Source: Nocardia puris (GTDB lineage Bacteria; Actinomycetota; Actinomycetes; Mycobacteriales; Mycobacteriaceae). From it: DNA of 64,000 nucleotides. The stretch spans positions 717,224 through 781,223 of the forward strand of contig NZ_QNRE01000001.1 in the NCBI RefSeq assembly GCF_003315035.1, given 5' to 3'. The notes beneath the pieces were generated by a model. It was not told the origin of the DNA. It did no database searches and saw only the letters and a list, made by a program, of their open reading frames with translations. The first letter of the stretch is position 1; each line of letters opens with the position of its first letter. A program made the position numbers and the translations under genes. Of this stretch, positions 54,082 to 62,876 are shown in pieces.

Positions 54082-54580
54082 GGGTCCGCCTGGTCGATCG
54101 AAGGGCGCCGAAACCATCGAAGGCTCGGTCCGGGGCTCCGGGCGGAAGTGAACTTCGGGGATACTGACTGGCGGGCGAACCCTCGACCGTCCTCGCGGAC
54201 GTATGCCCTGCCCGCCCGCGCCCACGCCGAACGGCGTTCCACGCGCTGCGCGATCCTGGTTGGTGAGCCTGCGCACCGCCACACAGCCACGGGGATGGGC
54301 ATCGGCGGAGGCGGGATCTTCTGCCCGCGGGCGGTGTCGGGGTACGCGGCGGGTGCTGGTGCGGGCAGCGGATCGGTAAGGCGGCGCGACAGGCGCGAGT
54401 CACCGAATGGGCGACTTCCTCTCGGGCGATCAACGTGACCCGCGCCGATCAACGTTCGCGCTGTGACGAGGTGGTGGAAGGACCCTCGGAGGTAGGTGGA
54501 AGCGACCCTCGGAGGTACCGAGCCACACAGATGGGCGTGATCCGCTAGGCGCGGGCGGCGTTTCGGATGATGATCGGAGG
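54082..54580. other. spacer with two direct-repeat pairs
   Basis: No gene visible over about 500 bp. Near its 3' end CGATCAACGT is repeated (54427-54436, 54446-54455) and a GTGGAAG...GACCCTCGGAGGTA unit is repeated at 54474-54517. Both lie upstream of the DUF1990 gene. Confidence 0.5.
54474..54517. repeat. 22/23-bp tandem direct repeat
   Basis: GTGGAAGGACCCTCGGAGGTA and GTGGAAGCGACCCTCGGAGGTA side by side, differing by one extra base. Confidence 0.7.
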
Positions 54581-55099
54581 ATGGAGCACGCGACGAGTGA
54601 GCCGTCCTTCACCTATTCCGAGGTCGGGGCGACGGCGGGCACCGCACCGGCCGGCTACCACCGGTTCCGCCTGCGGCGGCGCATCGGGCACGGCCGGGAG
54701 CTCTTCGAGCGGGCGGGCGCGGAGATCCTCACGTACCGAATGCAGAAGGGCACCAACATCTTCGACAAGGCCGACACCCCGGTGGCGGAGCCCGGGACCG
54801 GGCTCACGGTGCGCCTCGGTGTGGGGCCGGTGGCGATCGTCGCCCCGTGCCGGGTGGTGTACGTGCTCGAGGAGGAGAACCGCCGCGGGTTCGCCTACGG
54901 CACCCTCCCCGGCCACCCCGAGTCCGGCGAGGAACTGTTCGCCGTCGAGTACGACCCCGCCGACGACTCCGTCTACGGGCTCGTCACCGCCTTCTCCCGC
55001 CCTGCCGCCTGGTACACCCGCCTGGGCGGCCCGGTCGTGCGCGCCATCCAGCGCTTCATCGCCGGCCGCTACATCGCCACCCTCCCCACCTCGACCTGA
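54581..55099 (+). CDS. DUF1990 protein
   Basis: 172 residues. GYHRFRLRRRIGHGRELFERAGAEILTYRMQKG and RRGFAYGTLPGHPESGEELF are family signatures. Predicted beta-rich START-like/YndB fold; function unknown. Directly followed by the minisatellite. Confidence 0.82.
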   Translation: MEHATSEPSFTYSEVGATAGTAPAGYHRFRLRRRIGHGRELFERAGAEILTYRMQKGTNIFDKADTPVAEPGTGLTVRLGVGPVAIVAPCRVVYVLEEENRRGFAYGTLPGHPESGEELFAVEYDPADDSVYGLVTAFSRPAAWYTRLGGPVVRAIQRFIAGRYIATLPTST

Positions 55100-55100
55100 C

Positions 55101-55320
55101 GGTCGGGCCCTCGGTCCGGCAGTCGGACCCTCGGCCTGACAGTCGACCCCACAGCCCGACAGTCGACCCCACAGCCCGACAGTCGACCCCACAGCCCGAC
55201 AGTCGACCCCACAGCCCGACAGTCGACCCCACAGCCCGACGGTCAGCCCCACGGCCCGACGGTCAGCCCCACGGCCCGACGGTCAGCCCCACGGCCCGAC
55301 GGTCGGGCCCTCGGTCTGGC
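55101..55320. repeat. 20-bp minisatellite, eleven units
   Basis: Units on the theme AGTCGACCCCACAGCCCGAC. Five identical copies at 55141-55240, three GGTCAGCCCCACGGCCCGAC copies at 55241-55300, and the outer units (55101-55140 and 55301-55320) diverged, with the first and last nearly alike. The stretch starts 2 bp after the DUF1990 stop. A candidate variable-number tandem repeat. Confidence 0.9.
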
Positions 55321-55784
55321 GGTCGGTCTGGCGGTCGGCCGCGCAGGGCGGGTCCTCGGCCCGCGACGGCTGTCCCAGCGAGACGTCTGCTAACGCGGAC
55401 CTGAAACGTCTCAGCCCACGCCAGCCAGGCGCCCTGTGCTCGCGCCGGAGTCGCGCTCAACCTCACCCCATCGATTCGGGGCCGCCTGCCGACGCGCAGG
55501 CCACCGCCCGATTCAAGCCGGAACCCCTCACCCCATCGGCTGACCGGCCGGTGCGCATGCACCAGCCAGGGATGCAGGCCCGCGCGGCTGGTGGCGAATG
55601 CCGCGGGGCCGGGACGCCAGGGGTCGGCACGGAACGCCCGCCGCGCGTCTTGGCACCGGGGCGCAGTGAACTTACTTGACGCTACAACTTCGGTCGACAG
55701 CGGCGGGCGCGGGTGCGACCATGGAGCGAGATCTCGCTCGACGGTTCCGCTCGATTCCTCGCGATCGACCACCAGGAGACCCGG
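55321..55784. other. gene-free spacer after the minisatellite
   Basis: About 460 bp with some degenerate repeat units at its start. No gene or strong structure seen. Confidence 0.4.
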
Positions 55785-56513
55785 ATGGGAGCGCCCACAC
55801 CGCTGTTGGACGTGCTCGTCGGTTGCGTCGGCGCGCTCACCGGGGATTTCGACATCATCGACTGGTCGCAGCAGCTCGTCGACGCGTGTGCCCACCTCAC
55901 CGGCGGCGCGGCCGCGGGCCTGTTCCTCGCCGACCACCGCGACGCGTTGCTGGTCCTGGCGGTGACGGACGAACCGGCACGGGCGCTGGTGGAGTCCAGC
56001 GACGGACCGCCCGGGCAGGCTTACCGCACCGGAAGTCCCGCCGTGGCCGACGATCTCACGACAGCCGCGCTGGTGTGGCCCGAGTTCGCTTCGCGCGCAA
56101 GCGAACAGGGCTACCGCTCGGTGTACGCCATGCCGCTGCGCATCGACTCCGACGATCTCGGCGCGCTCACCGTCTTCGGCACCATCCCGGGCGCACTGGA
56201 TCGCGCGGGCCGGCGCACCGCGCGCATCCTCGCCGATGTCGCCACACTCGGCATCGCCCAGCACATCTTGCGACCCCGCGTCGAACCGGTCCGCACCCGG
56301 CTGCCCGTGGCCTTGCACGACCGCGTGGTGGTCGAACGCGCGAAAGGCGTTCTCGCCGAACACGGCGGCGTCGACACCGAGGAAGCCTTCGCACGCCTGC
56401 GCAGCCACGCGGTCCGCACCGGCCAGCGCCTCTCCGACCTGGCCGGCGCTCTGCTCGCGGGCACCGTGCACCCCACGGCCATCCTCACCCCGCCCACTCC
56501 ACGAGGACGCTGA
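55785..56513 (+). CDS. GAF and ANTAR domain regulator
   Basis: 242 residues. GAF sensor domain (about 20-160) followed by an ANTAR RNA-binding domain (about 175-228; VVVERAKGVLAEHGGVDTEEAFARLRSHA). ANTAR proteins act by antitermination at two-hexaloop RNAs. AGGAG lies 6 nt before the ATG. Signal and target unknown. Confidence 0.92.
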   Translation: MGAPTPLLDVLVGCVGALTGDFDIIDWSQQLVDACAHLTGGAAAGLFLADHRDALLVLAVTDEPARALVESSDGPPGQAYRTGSPAVADDLTTAALVWPEFASRASEQGYRSVYAMPLRIDSDDLGALTVFGTIPGALDRAGRRTARILADVATLGIAQHILRPRVEPVRTRLPVALHDRVVVERAKGVLAEHGGVDTEEAFARLRSHAVRTGQRLSDLAGALLAGTVHPTAILTPPTPRGR

Positions 56514-56657
56514 CGAACGAACACGATCAGCTCGGCACGCTCCGGACCCCGGGCCAAACCTCCTCTGATCCAAGCGAATTCACGCCGATCCGACGATTGA
56601 TCAAGTCGCCGCCGCCCCGCGTTCACACGGCCGAACAGTCGGTGAAATCCTCCGCGA

Positions 56658-56669
56658 TGGTCTAGACCA
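56658..56669. promoter_or_regulatory. GntR/PhnF-type operator 3
   Basis: TGGTCTAGACCA, identical to the site at 10575-10586. Confidence 0.75.
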
Positions 56670-56688
56670 GAAAACCGTCAGCCTGAAA

Positions 56689-56700
56689 TGGTCTAGACTA
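56689..56700. promoter_or_regulatory. GntR/PhnF-type operator 4
   Basis: TGGTCTAGACTA, one mismatch from the palindrome, 31 bp (three helical turns) from operator 3 and 11 bp upstream of the phosphodiesterase ATG. Confidence 0.7.
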
Positions 56701-56711
56701 TTAAGTCGATC

Positions 56712-57667
56712 ATGGCAGGCAAGGCCAGGACGAAGACCAAGGTGATGGTGGCGGTCGCCGCCGCGCTGATGACCGGGGCGGGAGGCGCCGCCGCCCAGCC
56801 GGGTACCGGATCGTCGGGATCGCCCGGCACGGGAGACGACTCGGTCAAGGTGGTGGTCATCGGCATCGACGGCGCCATGTACGACAAGATCGTCGAGGCG
56901 AAGGCGCCGAATCTGCTGAAGCTGGCGAGCGAGGGCACGGTCGGACAGTCCTCCATCGCCCCGCACACCACCATCTCCGGCCCCTCGTGGTCGTCAGTGC
57001 TGACCGGCGTGTGGGACACCAAGCACGGCATCAAGAACAACAACTTCGACGCCACGCCGTTCGAGGCCTGGCCGACGGTGTTCACGCGCCTGGAGCAGAC
57101 GAATCCGGAGCTGCGGACCCGGTCGGTCGCGACCTGGCCCAATATCGCGATCATCGCGGGCAGCGGCACCCCCGCTGACGCCAACGTCGTCAGCCCGTCG
57201 CAGCCGGGGATCCGACCGGCGCCGCCGTGGACGCGATCACCGGCGACACCAACGCCGCGGCCATCCGCGACGAGGGACCGGACTTCCTGTTCACCCATCT
57301 CGATCAGGTGGACGCCGTCGGCCACGCCCACGGCAGCGCGTCGACGCAGTTCCTCGACTCGCTGCGCAGCGTGGACCGGGAAGTCGGCAAGATCGTGTCC
57401 GCCGTCGACGCCCGCGCGGCGGCGCACCCCGGGGAGACCTGGCAGATCATCGTCACCACCGACCACGGCCACACGCCGACCGACGGGCACGGTGGCCAGA
57501 CACCCGAGGAGACGGCGAATATCGTGATCGCCCGCGGCTCGGCGTTCACGGCCGGTGCGGCAACGGCGGATTCGCTGATCGACCTCACGCCGACGGCCCT
57601 CGATCTACTGGGCGTTCCGGCCGACTCGGCGCTGGACGGCAAGTCGTTCGCCCGGACCCGGCGGTGA
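56712..57667 (+). pseudogene. exported alkaline-phosphatase-superfamily phosphodiesterase, frameshifted
   Basis: The first part (56712 to about 57193) has a signal peptide, VVIGIDGAMYD (metal Asp53) and HTTISGPSWSSVLTG, where Ser89 lies at the place of the nucleophile Thr of nucleotide pyrophosphatases. The rest (about 57194-57667) is in the -1 frame, joining in AGC/CCC near 57194, and carries FLFTHLDQVDAVGHAHG and TTDHGHTPTDGHGG, the remaining metal ligands. Together they make a complete family member of about 318 residues, so one base appears to be missing. Homologous enzymes include phosphonoacetate hydrolase and phosphodiesterases. Either a recent inactivation or a sequence error. Confidence 0.8.
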
Positions 57668-57776
57668 GCACGCGCCACCGTTAGCTCCCGCGAGCCTGTT
57701 CGCTCCCGCCCGCGAGGCCTGTCTCCCCGGAGAATCGGACTCGTGGGCGGCCGCCTACCACGCCGGAGTCGGTTGC

Positions 57777-60700
57777 TCACCGGGCCAAGCACGACGGGCC
57801 GAACAATGCCTTCAGTTCCCCCATCAGGGCGGGTGAGGGTGTCACGCGGAATCGGGGGTCGAGTCCCAGCAGCTGTGGCCCCTTCCGGCCCACGAACTGG
57901 ATCCGGACCTCGCAGGTTCCGGCGTGCCGTTCCAGGGTCTCGCGCAGGCCGCGCACGGTCGCCGGCGTGCACGCGGCGACGGGCACGGTCACCACGAGCG
58001 GGCCACCGGTCCCGGCGAGGTCGGGCACCGTGACGTGTTCGCCGAGCAGCGACCACCGGTCCTCTCGCACACTCACCCGCACCGAGACCAGCACCACCGC
58101 GTCTTCGACCAGCATCGTGCCCAGGGCGGCGAAAGCCGTGGGAAAGAACAGTATTTCGGCCCCGGCATCCAGGTCTTCCAGCCGGACGATCGCCCACGGC
58201 TCGCCCTTCTTCGTCACCCGGCGGTCGATCGCCGCGACGATCCCGCCCACCGTGCCCTTCCATCCGTGCGGCAGCCGCTTGTCCCCGATGTCGGCCAGCG
58301 ACGCGTCACAGCGCGCCGCCAGCACGGGCGCGACGTCGTCGAGCGGGTGCGCGGACACGTACAGTCCCAGCATCTCCCGCTCGAAACTCAACAACCGGTC
58401 CCGCTCCCATTCGCGCTCCGGCACCGGAATGTCGAAGGCCGATACGACATCCGGCTCGGTCACGCCCGCGGAGAACAGGTCGAACTGGCCCCGGGCGGCG
58501 GCCTTCTTCGTGCTCATCGCCGCGTCCACGGCCTCGCCGAGGATCTCGGACAGCCCACCGCGCGGATGCCCCAGTGAATCGAAAGCCCCCGCCTTGACCA
58601 GGGATTCGACGACCTTCTTGGTGCAAGCCGCCGCATCGACCTCGGCGAGGAAGTGGGAGAAACCGCGAAAGGGGCCCCGTGCGCGGGCCCGCACGATCGC
58701 CTCGACCACCGGTTCGCCGACGTTGCGGACCGCGCCGAGCCCGAACCGGATCGCCTCGCCGGCGCAGGAGAATGTCGCGGCCGACTCGTTCACATCCGGT
58801 GGCAGCACCCGGATTCCGCGCTTGCGGCAGTCGGCCAGGTACACGGCGGACTTGTCCTTGTCGTCGCCGACCGAGGTGAGCAGCGCCGCCATGAACTCGG
58901 CGGGGTAGTTCGCCTTGAGGTAGGCGGTCCAGTACATGACCAGGCTGTATCCCGCCGCGTGCGATTTGTTGTAGGCGTAGCCCGCGAACGGCAGCACCGC
59001 CTCCCACAGCGCCGTCACGGCAGCGTCGCTGTAGCCGTTGTCCCGCATGCCTTTTCGGAAGTTCTCGAACTCCATGGCGAGCACCTCGGGCTTCTTCTTG
59101 CCCATCGCGCGGCGCAGCAGGTCGGCCTGGCCGAGCGAGTACCCGGCCACGCGCTGCGCGATCTGCATGATCTGTTCCTGGTAGACGATCAGCGCGTAGG
59201 TCTCCGACAGGATCTCGCGCAGCGGATCGTCGAGTTCGGGATGGATCGGTGTGACAGCTTCGCGGCCGTTCTTGCGGTCGGCATACGACCAGTGCGCGCC
59301 GACGCCCATCGGACCGGGCCGGTAGAGCGCGTTCGAGGCGACGAGATCGTTGAACTCCGTCGGCGCCATGCGCAGCAGCAGCTCCCGCATACCGGCCGAA
59401 TCCATCTGGAAGACACCGAGATTGTCGCCGCGCGCGAGCATCGCGTAGGTCGGCGCGTCGTCGAGCGCGACCGCTTCGATGTCGAGCTCGATCCCCCGGT
59501 TCGCGCGGATGTTGTCGAGGCAGTCACCGATCACGGTGAGCGTGCGCAACCCGAGGAAGTCCATCTTGAGCAATCCGATGGCCTCGCACGACGGATAGTC
59601 CCAACCGGTGATGACCGCGCCGTCCTGCGGCCGCTTCCACAGCGGCACCACGTCCAGCAGCGGCTCGCTGGACAGGATCACCGCGCACGCGTGCACGCCC
59701 GCGCCGCGCACCAGCCCTTCCAGTCCGACGGCCGTGTCGTGGATGCGCCGCACATCCGGATCGGTGTCGATGAGTGCGCGCACAGCGGCGGCCTCGCCGT
59801 AGCGCTCGTGCGACGAATCGGTGATGCCCGCCACCGGAATGTCTTTGGCCGCGACGGCGGGCGGGAGCGCCTTGGTGACGCGGTCGGCCACCGCGAAACC
59901 GGGCTGACCGAAATGCACACGCGCGGCGTCCTTGATCGCCGCCTTGGTCTTGATGGTGCCGAAGGTGATCACCTGCGCGACCTTCTCCGCGCCCCAGCGC
60001 TCGGTGGCGTAGCGGATCATCTCGCCGCGGCGGCGGTCGTCGAAGTCGATGTCGATATCCGGTGCGGACGGGCGCTCCGGGTTCAGGAACCGCTCGAACA
60101 GCAGTCCGTGCTCGATCGGGTCGATATTGGTGATCGAGAGCGCGTAGGCGACCAGCGATCCGGCCGCCGACCCGCGCCCGGGGCCGACCCGGATGCCCAC
60201 CCGTCGCGCGTGCGCGACCAGGTCGCCGACCACGAGGAAGTAGGCGGGAAATCCCTTGTCGCGGATGATGTCCAGCTCGAAGTCCGCGCGGTCACGATAG
60301 GTCTGCGGGACGCCGCCCGGGAGGCGCCTGCGCAGGCCGGCGTCGACCTCGCGGCGCAACCAGCTGTCCTGGGTGTGTCCCTCGGGCACGGGGAAGACCG
60401 GCATCCGGTCGCGCGCCGCCCACACGTCGTCGTACGACTCGACGCGTTCGGCCAAGGCCAGGGTGGCATCACAACCGCCGGGCACCTCGTCGTCCCACAG
60501 GGCGCGCATCTCGGCCGCCGACTTCAGGTAGTAGCCGTCGCCGTCGAATCGGAAGCGGGTGGGATCGGAGAGGGTCTTGCCGGTCTGCACGCACAACATC
60601 GCCTCGTGGGCAGGAGCCTGCTCGCGCCGCACATAGTGACAGTCGTTGGTCACCAACGGCGTCAGACCGACTTTCGCGCCCACCGCGAGCAGGTCCTCCC

Positions 60701-61307
60701 GCACCCGGCGTTCGATGCCGAGACCGTGATCCATCAGTTCGAGGAAGAAGTTCTCCAGCCCGAAGATGTCGCGCCAGCGTCCGGCGGCCTCATAGGCCGC
60801 GTCGAACTGGCCGAGCCGCAACCGGGTCTGCACCTCGCCCGACGGGCACCCGGTCGTCGCGACGATGCCCGCCGCGTGCTCGGCGATCAACTCGGCGTCC
60901 ATGCGCGGCCACTTGCCCAGCTGCCCTTCGAACGACGCGAGCGAGGAGAGCCGGAACAGATTCCGCAGTCCGGTCGCGTTCACGGCGAGCATCGTCATGT
61001 GCAGGTACGCGCCCGATCCGGAGACGTCGTCGGACTTCTGCGACGGATCGCCCCAGCGCACGCGCTCGGTCGAGAACCGGGATTCCGGCGCGATGTACGC
61101 CTCGATCCCGATGATCGGCGTGACGGCCGACTGCCGTGACCGCCGATAGAACTCCGCCGCGCCGTACATGTTGCCGTGGTCGGTCATGCCCACGGCGGGC
61201 ATGCCGAGCCGTTCGGCCTCGGTGAACAGCGCGTCGACCTTGGCCATGCCGTCGAGCATCGAGTACTCGGTATGGTTGTGCAGATGGACGAAGGATGCGC
61301 CGGTCAT
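57777..61307 (-). CDS. dnaE: DNA polymerase III alpha subunit (DnaE1-like)
   Basis: 1176 residues, full length. The PHP domain keeps its metal residues ([13 protein letters not shown], 8-20), so proofreading activity of the mycobacterial DnaE1 kind is possible. The catalytic aspartates are in [10 protein letters not shown] at about 415-424, and the palm/fingers and helix-hairpin-helix regions are intact, ending with an OB-fold (about 985-1070). Surroundings (LysR, phosphodiesterase) are not those of the usual main replicative gene, so this may be a second copy; the window cannot show it. Confidence 0.95.
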   Translation of the reverse strand: MTGASFVHLHNHTEYSMLDGMAKVDALFTEAERLGMPAVGMTDHGNMYGAAEFYRRSRQSAVTPIIGIEAYIAPESRFSTERVRWGDPSQKSDDVSGSGAYLHMTMLAVNATGLRNLFRLSSLASFEGQLGKWPRMDAELIAEHAAGIVATTGCPSGEVQTRLRLGQFDAAYEAAGRWRDIFGLENFFLELMDHGLGIERRVREDLLAVGAKVGLTPLVTNDCHYVRREQAPAHEAMLCVQTGKTLSDPTRFRFDGDGYYLKSAAEMRALWDDEVPGGCDATLALAERVESYDDVWAARDRMPVFPVPEGHTQDSWLRREVDAGLRRRLPGGVPQTYRDRADFELDIIRDKGFPAYFLVVGDLVAHARRVGIRVGPGRGSAAGSLVAYALSITNIDPIEHGLLFERFLNPERPSAPDIDIDFDDRRRGEMIRYATERWGAEKVAQVITFGTIKTKAAIKDAARVHFGQPGFAVADRVTKALPPAVAAKDIPVAGITDSSHERYGEAAAVRALIDTDPDVRRIHDTAVGLEGLVRGAGVHACAVILSSEPLLDVVPLWKRPQDGAVITGWDYPSCEAIGLLKMDFLGLRTLTVIGDCLDNIRANRGIELDIEAVALDDAPTYAMLARGDNLGVFQMDSAGMRELLLRMAPTEFNDLVASNALYRPGPMGVGAHWSYADRKNGREAVTPIHPELDDPLREILSETYALIVYQEQIMQIAQRVAGYSLGQADLLRRAMGKKKPEVLAMEFENFRKGMRDNGYSDAAVTALWEAVLPFAGYAYNKSHAAGYSLVMYWTAYLKANYPAEFMAALLTSVGDDKDKSAVYLADCRKRGIRVLPPDVNESAATFSCAGEAIRFGLGAVRNVGEPVVEAIVRARARGPFRGFSHFLAEVDAAACTKKVVESLVKAGAFDSLGHPRGGLSEILGEAVDAAMSTKKAAARGQFDLFSAGVTEPDVVSAFDIPVPEREWERDRLLSFEREMLGLYVSAHPLDDVAPVLAARCDASLADIGDKRLPHGWKGTVGGIVAAIDRRVTKKGEPWAIVRLEDLDAGAEILFFPTAFAALGTMLVEDAVVLVSVRVSVREDRWSLLGEHVTVPDLAGTGGPLVVTVPVAACTPATVRGLRETLERHAGTCEVRIQFVGRKGPQLLGLDPRFRVTPSPALMGELKALFGPSCLAR

Positions 61308-61442
61308 AGATCTCCCCTGTGCGGCCTGTCTCGCGCGAGAACGGAACGGAATTCAGGTGTTCCAGCGGATATTCACGCTGGAAACGAGGTCAATCCGACC
61401 AGCAAGAACGCCGCCCGTCGAACAAGGGACACGCACTCATGA

Positions 61443-61457
61443 ACAACCAAACGTTGT
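61443..61457. promoter_or_regulatory. LysR-type site between dnaE and lysR
   Basis: ACAAC-CAAAC-GTTGT, a 5-bp inverted repeat 14 bp upstream of the LysR ATG, in the divergent promoter. Confidence 0.4.
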
Positions 61458-61470
61458 ACTTCGAGGGCCG

Positions 61471-62460
61471 ATGACCGAACTCGACCTCGGCGCGCTCCGC
61501 GCGTTCACCGCCGCGGCGGAGGAGCGACAGTTCAGCCTCGCCGCCGCCGTGCTCGGCATCAGCCAGCAGGCGGTGTCGAAGCGGATCGCGAAACTCGAGA
61601 CCGACCTGGGTGTGCCGCTCTTCGACCGGGTACCCGCCGGGATCGTGCCCACCAGGGCCGGCGCGCGGCTGCTCCCGCACGCGCGGTCGCTGCTGGCGCT
61701 CGCCGACGACGCGGTCGCCGCCGTGCGCGCCGACCCGCGCCCGCTGCGGGTGGCGATGCTGGGCGAGCGGCAGGCCACGATGCGCTCGGTGCGGTACTAC
61801 CTCGACCGGCATCCCGAGACCGACACCGAGATCGTGCTGTCCAACGCGTTCAACACCTCGCGGGAGGCGCTGCTCAGCGGGCGCGCCGACGCGGCGTTCG
61901 CCCGCGCGCACGGCGGTCCGCGGCCACTTCCGCGGCGTATCCACGCGGTGGCGGCGTATGTGGAGCCGCTGCACCTGCTGGTCGGCCGCGAGCATCCGCT
62001 CGCGGGGAAATCAGCTGTCGCGCTGGACGATCTGCGGGACCACCCGGTGTGGGTGCCCGGCGCGTCGGTGCCGTCGGAATGGCGCGACTTCTACGAGCGC
62101 CTGGCGGAGGCCGGCGGCATCACGATCGACACGGCCGCGCGAGCGGAGCGGTTCACCGCCGTCGACACCAGCCGCGGGCCCGCGCCCATCACGGCGCTCG
62201 TGGATCTGATCGCGACCTCCGATCACCTCGCGACGTTCAGCGGCGACGGGTTCCATAATCCCTGGCATCCGCACTTGCGGCGGGTGCCGATCGTGGATCC
62301 GACCCCCGCGTACCCGCACGCGCTGCTGTGGGACAGCACCAACGGGCACCCCGGGCTGGCGCATCTCGTGGCGCACTTCGCGGAGCACTACAACCGCGAC
62401 GAGGCGGCCGAGTGCTGGGTCCCCGACGCCGATCGCGCGCTGTTCGGCGTGGGGACCTGA
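61471..62460 (+). CDS. LysR-family regulator
   Basis: 329 residues. Helix-turn-helix at about 1-60 (FSLAAAVLGISQQAVSKRIAKLE), effector domain from about 90. The ATG at 61471 gives the standard start. Divergent from dnaE with 163 bp between starts; the neighbours do not indicate an effector. Confidence 0.92.
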   Translation: MTELDLGALRAFTAAAEERQFSLAAAVLGISQQAVSKRIAKLETDLGVPLFDRVPAGIVPTRAGARLLPHARSLLALADDAVAAVRADPRPLRVAMLGERQATMRSVRYYLDRHPETDTEIVLSNAFNTSREALLSGRADAAFARAHGGPRPLPRRIHAVAAYVEPLHLLVGREHPLAGKSAVALDDLRDHPVWVPGASVPSEWRDFYERLAEAGGITIDTAARAERFTAVDTSRGPAPITALVDLIATSDHLATFSGDGFHNPWHPHLRRVPIVDPTPAYPHALLWDSTNGHPGLAHLVAHFAEHYNRDEAAECWVPDADRALFGVGT

Positions 62461-62466
62461 CCGCGC

Positions 62467-62823
62467 TCAGAGGTGGGATTCGAGGGCGTCGGCCTCGGCA
62501 CGCAGGCGCCCGGCCCGGTCGGCGCTGCCGCTAGCGTCGTATTCGGTGGCGGCGGAACGGCGTTCGGCGATCTCGGCGCGGACGACGGCTTCGATGTCGG
62601 ATTCGCTGAGGGTGCGCCGCGCGACCTCCGCGCTGCCCACGCCGACGGGGCTGCCCTCGAGGGCGCCGGCGCGCCGGTCACCGAGGTCGACGGCGCCGGC
62701 GTTGTCGATTGCGCCCAGCGCCGAGCGCAGCGCCGAGATGGCCGCTCCGTCGCGCGCTTTGATCGCCGCGGGCAGCGCGGCGCGAAGCCGGTCCCGTAAG
62801 GGCAGGGTGCGGTAGGTGGACAT
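62467..62823 (-). CDS. GatB/YqeY-domain-like protein
   Basis: 118 residues. LRDRLRAALPAAIKARDGAAISALRSALGAIDNA fits the YqeY helical domain, and LSESDIEAVVRAEIAERRSAATEYD is its second conserved stretch. Thought to bind tRNA; role unproven. GGAGG precedes the ATG. Lies 54 bp after the sulfatase gene on the same strand. Confidence 0.8.
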   Translation of the reverse strand: MSTYRTLPLRDRLRAALPAAIKARDGAAISALRSALGAIDNAGAVDLGDRRAGALEGSPVGVGSAEVARRTLSESDIEAVVRAEIAERRSAATEYDASGSADRAGRLRAEADALESHL

Positions 62824-62876
62824 GGATTCCTCCGATCGTGCGCCGGGCGGCGGGACGAGCCCGCCCGGAAGGGTGG

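Noticed and set aside
53541..54452. Minus-strand frames of about 300 residues around the M23 gene
   Set aside because: Pro/Ser/Arg composition of an antisense shadow; no recombinase or other signature found.
55101..55320. CRISPR array
   Set aside because: The 20-bp units are contiguous without unique spacers and no cas genes are near.
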